NCBI GenBank assembly: GCA_009889585.1
Contig: WUQV01000030.1
Span: forward strand, 1 to 16,874
Reading direction: 5' to 3'
Length of the DNA: 16,874 nt
From: Candidatus Bathyarchaeota archaeon
GTDB taxonomy: Archaea > Thermoproteota > Bathyarchaeia > Bathyarchaeales > WUQV01
Shown here: piece by piece, positions 14,553 to 16,874 of the stretch
Layout: each line of letters starts with the position of its first letter
Position numbering within the stretch: position 1 is the stretch's first letter
The notes under the pieces: model-generated
What the model was told of the DNA's origin: nothing
Seen by the model: the letters and a program-made list of their open reading frames with translations, nothing else
Databases searched by the model: none
Translations under genes and position numbers: made by a program

Positions 14553-15155
14553 TCACGGTGTACGAGGCAATATTATATGTATTTCCTTAAGCTTTCCTCC
14601 CTCCATTATGCTCTTCATCCTTCCCTCTAGCGTCCTAGCCATTACTAGGAGCTTTATTATGCCGTAAAAGTCTCCAGCGGAAGCGATTAAGTGCATCATA
14701 TAGAGCATGAAGAGTTGGAGGGCAAGCGCCGTATTAACTAAGGTCGTAGACATCAGCAGAAGGGCTATGGAGATAGCTTGAGGCATGAGCGCTATAGCTA
14801 TATATTGCTTTATGCTCATTTCATCATAAATAACCATTATCGCTAAAGGTACCTTAAATGCCTTGATGAGCTTCAACTTTAAGATGTTCACCTTAAAAGC
14901 CTTCATTAAGGTTATATGGATCATCTCATGTAAAACCACTAACCCCAACGCGGCTAGAAAGAAGGGAACTAACGGAACGATGATTATTAGTTCCCTTCCG
15001 TCTACGATATAAGCATTGAAGTCTATGATGCGAGTGCGTATGAAGCTGATGAGCTCTAGCTGGAAATGTGTTGTAAACAAGAGGAATAACATCAAACAGG
15101 CTATCCAAAAAGCATCCTTAAACCCAAGCTTAAAGGTTAAAGTTCTATAAGCCAC
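14553..15155 (-). CDS. DUF3267-like membrane zinc metalloprotease
   Basis: A hydrophobic protein with the zinc motif HEMIH (in VVLHEMIHITLMKAFKVN) placed in or next to a membrane helix, and a later polar motif ASAGDFYGI whose Asp may be the third ligand, as in DUF3267 and site-2-type proteases. About four to five membrane helices are visible (FWIACLMLFLLFTT, IIIVPLVPFFLAALGLVV, YIAIALMPQAISIALLLMS, LALQLFMLYMMHLIASA). The frame opens at TTG 15179, but a TATA box at 15180-15190 puts transcription start near 15157, so a leaderless GTG at 15155 (200 aa) fits better. The substrate is unknown. It stands alone between gaps. Confidence 0.7.
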   Translation of the reverse strand: MAYRTLTFKLGFKDAFWIACLMLFLLFTTHFQLELISFIRTRIIDFNAYIVDGRELIIIVPLVPFFLAALGLVVLHEMIHITLMKAFKVNILKLKLIKAFKVPLAIMVIYDEMSIKQYIAIALMPQAISIALLLMSTTLVNTALALQLFMLYMMHLIASAGDFYGIIKLLVMARTLEGRMKSIMEGGKLKEIHIILPRTP

Positions 15156-15179
15156 GTTAATATCGGCTAACGATTTCAA

Positions 15180-15190
15180 TATATAGTTTT
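15180..15190 (-). promoter_or_regulatory. TATA box of the membrane metalloprotease gene
   Basis: AAAACTATATA on the minus strand ends one base before the TTG at 15179. Standard spacing places transcription start at 15155-15158, right on an in-frame GTG. Confidence 0.55.
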
Positions 15191-15399
15191 CGACGTAATA
15201 TTAGTTAAGCTAAGGCCTATGAATCGTTTTAATATTTCATACGCCTGAATATGTATCAACAGGCCGTACTCCTCATGCCTCAAATAAGTAACCCTTTAAC
15301 GAAGCCAGCCGTAACGTAGGCGTAAACCTCAGATCTTTCGAAGCCTTAAGCTATGTCATGAGCCGTGGATCCGCTCCCTTGAAAGTCGTTAAAGGCCTT

Positions 15400-15927
15400 T
15401 TAGAAGCCTTTCTCCCTCGTCACGGATAATACATCGTCGGGCTTAATTAACGAGATGCCCGTGATGCTACCTACGACCTCCACGAGCAATATCCTATCGG
15501 GCTTCGTCAAATCCACCTTCCTCTCGATGTTCGATGCGGCGGCCTCTATTATGTCCCGAGTCGATAAGCTCGTGTAACGCTTCTCGACGGTAACGCGAAA
15601 CGTCTCATCCTTGCCGATCCGACCGCCCATTTCCGTCGCGACCCTTTCGATTTCGTTCAAATCAGTCGGCACGACCTTTTCGATCGGGATGATCCTTATC
15701 GAGTAACGGAACTCGTAAGGCCTTTCCCTTAGGACGTCCCTGAACCTCTTGATGACCTCGAACGGGTCTAACGACGTCTTAGCGGCGATCAACCCGGCTA
15801 CGTTCGTTCGATCGACGATAGCCGCTTCATCGCCAACCTCCTTAAGGAGGTACCATATCTCAGAGCAAGCGTTATCCTCATCCCCTCTGGCCGTTGTGAT
15901 GAGCAGCTTAAAGTCCTTTAGGACCAA
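15400..15927 (-). CDS. THUMP-domain protein, TAN1-like tRNA acetylation adaptor
   Basis: The N-terminus FKLLITTARGDEDNACSEIWYLL and the segment GLIAAKTSLDPFEVIKRFRDVLRERPYEFRYSIRIIPIEKVV match the archaeal TAN1/THUMP family. RVTVEKRYTSLSTRDIIEAAA and the end VEVVGSITGISLIKPDDVLSV complete the THUMP fold. Eukaryotic TAN1 helps form N4-acetylcytidine at tRNA position 12 with the Kre33/NAT10 acetyltransferase; archaeal homologues presumably bind tRNA likewise. At 175 aa it has no catalytic domain. The start is TTG 15927 with a GAGAGGGGG stretch just before it and a weak TATA-like CTTTTATCG at 15957-15965. Confidence 0.85.
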   Translation of the reverse strand: MVLKDFKLLITTARGDEDNACSEIWYLLKEVGDEAAIVDRTNVAGLIAAKTSLDPFEVIKRFRDVLRERPYEFRYSIRIIPIEKVVPTDLNEIERVATEMGGRIGKDETFRVTVEKRYTSLSTRDIIEAAASNIERKVDLTKPDRILLVEVVGSITGISLIKPDDVLSVTREKGF

Positions 15928-15955
15928 GCCCCCTCTCTTAACGTTACGATCTTGA

Positions 15956-16214
15956 GCGATAAAAGTAGTTCGGTACGACTACCTTAAGGAAGCTACTTGC
16001 TTCAGCTGGGGAGAGTGCGTGTTTTTCACCTTCCTTCTCGGGAAACAGCCGTATGGGCACTCCGCGTGCGAACGAAACGCCCGGAAGCTGAACCCATTGA
16101 GATGATGAAGAAGGCTACCCTCGCTTAAGGATCAAGCTGGCTTGCTCTAGGCTGGCTTAGGCGATGTGTCCCTTGAAAATCCTTATAGTCGTATGCCTAA
16201 AGCCATCGTACGAC
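15956..16214 (+). other. Gap with a possible TnpB C-terminal remnant
   Basis: There is no intact gene. On the plus strand 16081-16128 encodes PEAEPIEMMKKATLA then TAA, resembling the end of the TnpB at 12585-12615 (QPELGMMKP), and the upstream 60 bp reads open in the same frame. Right-end hairpin and flanks are not recognisable. It could be an old scar of another IS605-type element. Otherwise I see only the weak promoter of the THUMP gene. Confidence 0.25.
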
Positions 16215-16500
16215 ATGTCCATAAATGAGGCGTTCAAGGCATTAGCTTACGCCCGTGAGGAATACCGAATGTTCGAGGGGAAACGCGACCCTTTATTGCT
16301 TAGGGATGGATCCGAAAATCGCTGAGCTAGGAATTGACGATAAATTTTACGCAAGAGCGTACAAGTTGCACGTACTAGGCTTTCATGAAGGCATTTTAGA
16401 TTCGAGCGACGTTGAGGAGGAGCTTAAGAAAGCCGAGGAATACATAAAAACCTTAGAGGCTCTTATAAGCAGTACCTCAACAAGTAAAGGAGCTCACTAA
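16215..16500 (+). pseudogene. PaREP1-like protein relic (internal deletion and frameshift)
   Basis: ATG 16215 opens MSINEAFKALAYAREEYRMF and GKRDPLLLRDGSE, the N-terminal helices of PaREP1-type proteins, then stops at TGA 16323. In the next frame, from about 16305 to 16500, ELGIDDKFYARAYKLHVLGFHEGILDSSDVEEELKK matches the family's C-terminal end (LHV.GFHEG). About 40-50 residues that normally lie between are missing, so a deletion shifted the frame. PaREP1 is a HEPN-like family expanded in thermophilic archaea, of unknown function, possibly toxin-related. A true HEPN gene follows at 16651. An overlapping start at GTG 16255 gives an 81-aa ORF that is probably not a real protein. Confidence 0.6.
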
Positions 16501-16596
16501 TGTAAGGAGGATGGGATTTTATTTCAAGGGCCGATTCTACGCCATACTTAACCATCTTGGAAAAGCCGTTAGTGATGAAAAGGCATCTCATGAGCA

Positions 16597-16605
16597 CTTA
16601 TAAGC
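16597..16605 (+). promoter_or_regulatory. TATA box of the HEPN gene
   Basis: CTTATAAGC predicts transcription start near 16628, about 14-23 nt before the candidate starts TTG 16642 and ATG 16651. A 30-codon ORF (16511-16603, AAGGAGG abutting its ATG) precedes it; I do not recognise it. Confidence 0.45.
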
Positions 16606-16650
16606 AAGGCTTGCAAGGGAGATAAGGCTAAAGATGATATTTTGGAGGCC

Positions 16651-16874
16651 ATGGGCTTCCGTGAAGAGGCCTTAGATTGGTGGGAAGAGGCTAAGCATAA
16701 CTTAAGACAAGCGAAGAAGAACTTCGAGATCGAAGAGTACAGCGTAGCGGCATTCCTCTGCCATCAAGCATCCGAGAAGGCTTTGAAGGCCCTCTATATC
16801 GTTAAAAGGCGAAGGCTTCCGCCGATGGGCTACGACTTGGTTAAGCTAGGAATGGCCTTGGAGGTCGGCGAGCT
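16651..16874 (+). CDS. HEPN-domain protein, 3' end outside window
   Basis: The first 74 codons read FREEALDWWEEAKHNLRQAK, then FEIEEYSVAAFLCHQASEKA and LKALYIVKRRRLPPMGYDLV, the first three helices of a HEPN domain (PF05168 type). Such proteins are usually RNase toxins or tRNA-binding partners paired with a minimal nucleotidyltransferase antitoxin. None is seen upstream, so a partner would have to lie beyond 16874. ATG 16651 has GGAGG only 2 nt upstream; in-frame TTG 16642 is an alternative. A PaREP1 relic, also HEPN-like, precedes it. Confidence 0.8.
   Translation, partial: MGFREEALDWWEEAKHNLRQAKKNFEIEEYSVAAFLCHQASEKALKALYIVKRRRLPPMGYDLVKLGMALEVGE

Noticed and set aside
1..16874. tRNA or rRNA genes
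   Set aside because: No TTCGA-type T-loop with matching acceptor stem and no rRNA-like conserved stretch was found by eye; a covariance-model search was not possible.

Overview
The window looks like a chromosomal piece of a thermophilic archaeon, probably of the Thermoproteota/TACK side. The evidence is archaea-only housekeeping genes (CDP-archaeol synthase, RadB, KEOPS Cgi121, Clp1-type RNA kinase, TAN1-like THUMP protein), TATA boxes placed about 25 nt before starts, frequent TTG/GTG starts, PaREP1 and HEPN families, and VapBC-type PIN toxins. Genus cannot be read from the sequence.

Layout. Positions 1-4400 are accessory and heavily eroded. In order they hold the 3' end of a TnpB gene, a truncated aspartyl-protease-like ORF with a start-less ORF before it, a Cas4-like nuclease broken by frameshifts, two diverged CRISPR-like repeats at CRISPR spacing, an intact two-gene unit of unknown function (222 aa protein, then a coiled-coil protein with a C-terminal retropepsin-like DTG domain), and a VapB antitoxin followed by a VapC toxin with a stop at codon 13. 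Positions 4550-10170 are a compact housekeeping block: nth(+), clp1-like RNA kinase(-), radB-carS(+), and ftcD-hutI(-), the last two steps of a histidine degradation pathway.

Positions 10200-12775 hold the clearest story. An OLD/PARIS-like pair on the minus strand (AAA/ABC-type ATPase plus a small Toprim protein) is interrupted by a 1169-bp IS200/IS605-type element. Its ends can be placed to the base: TTAC flanks the left end and TCAA closes the right end, as in IS608. Removing 11493-12661 restores the ATPase frame and a perfect Walker A (GRCGSGKSS). The element carries only tnpB, and that TnpB has Gly where the RuvC-II catalytic Glu should be, so it is probably nuclease-dead.

Positions 12900-14100 are a phosphoribosyltransferase-cgi121 operon. 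The rest alternates decayed toxin-type genes (a PIN relic near 14260-14509, a PaREP1 relic at 16215-16500) with a DUF3267-like membrane metalloprotease, a THUMP tRNA-modification protein, and the start of a HEPN gene running off the end. Overall, a stable core is punctuated by immunity, toxin and transposon genes, most of them in decay.
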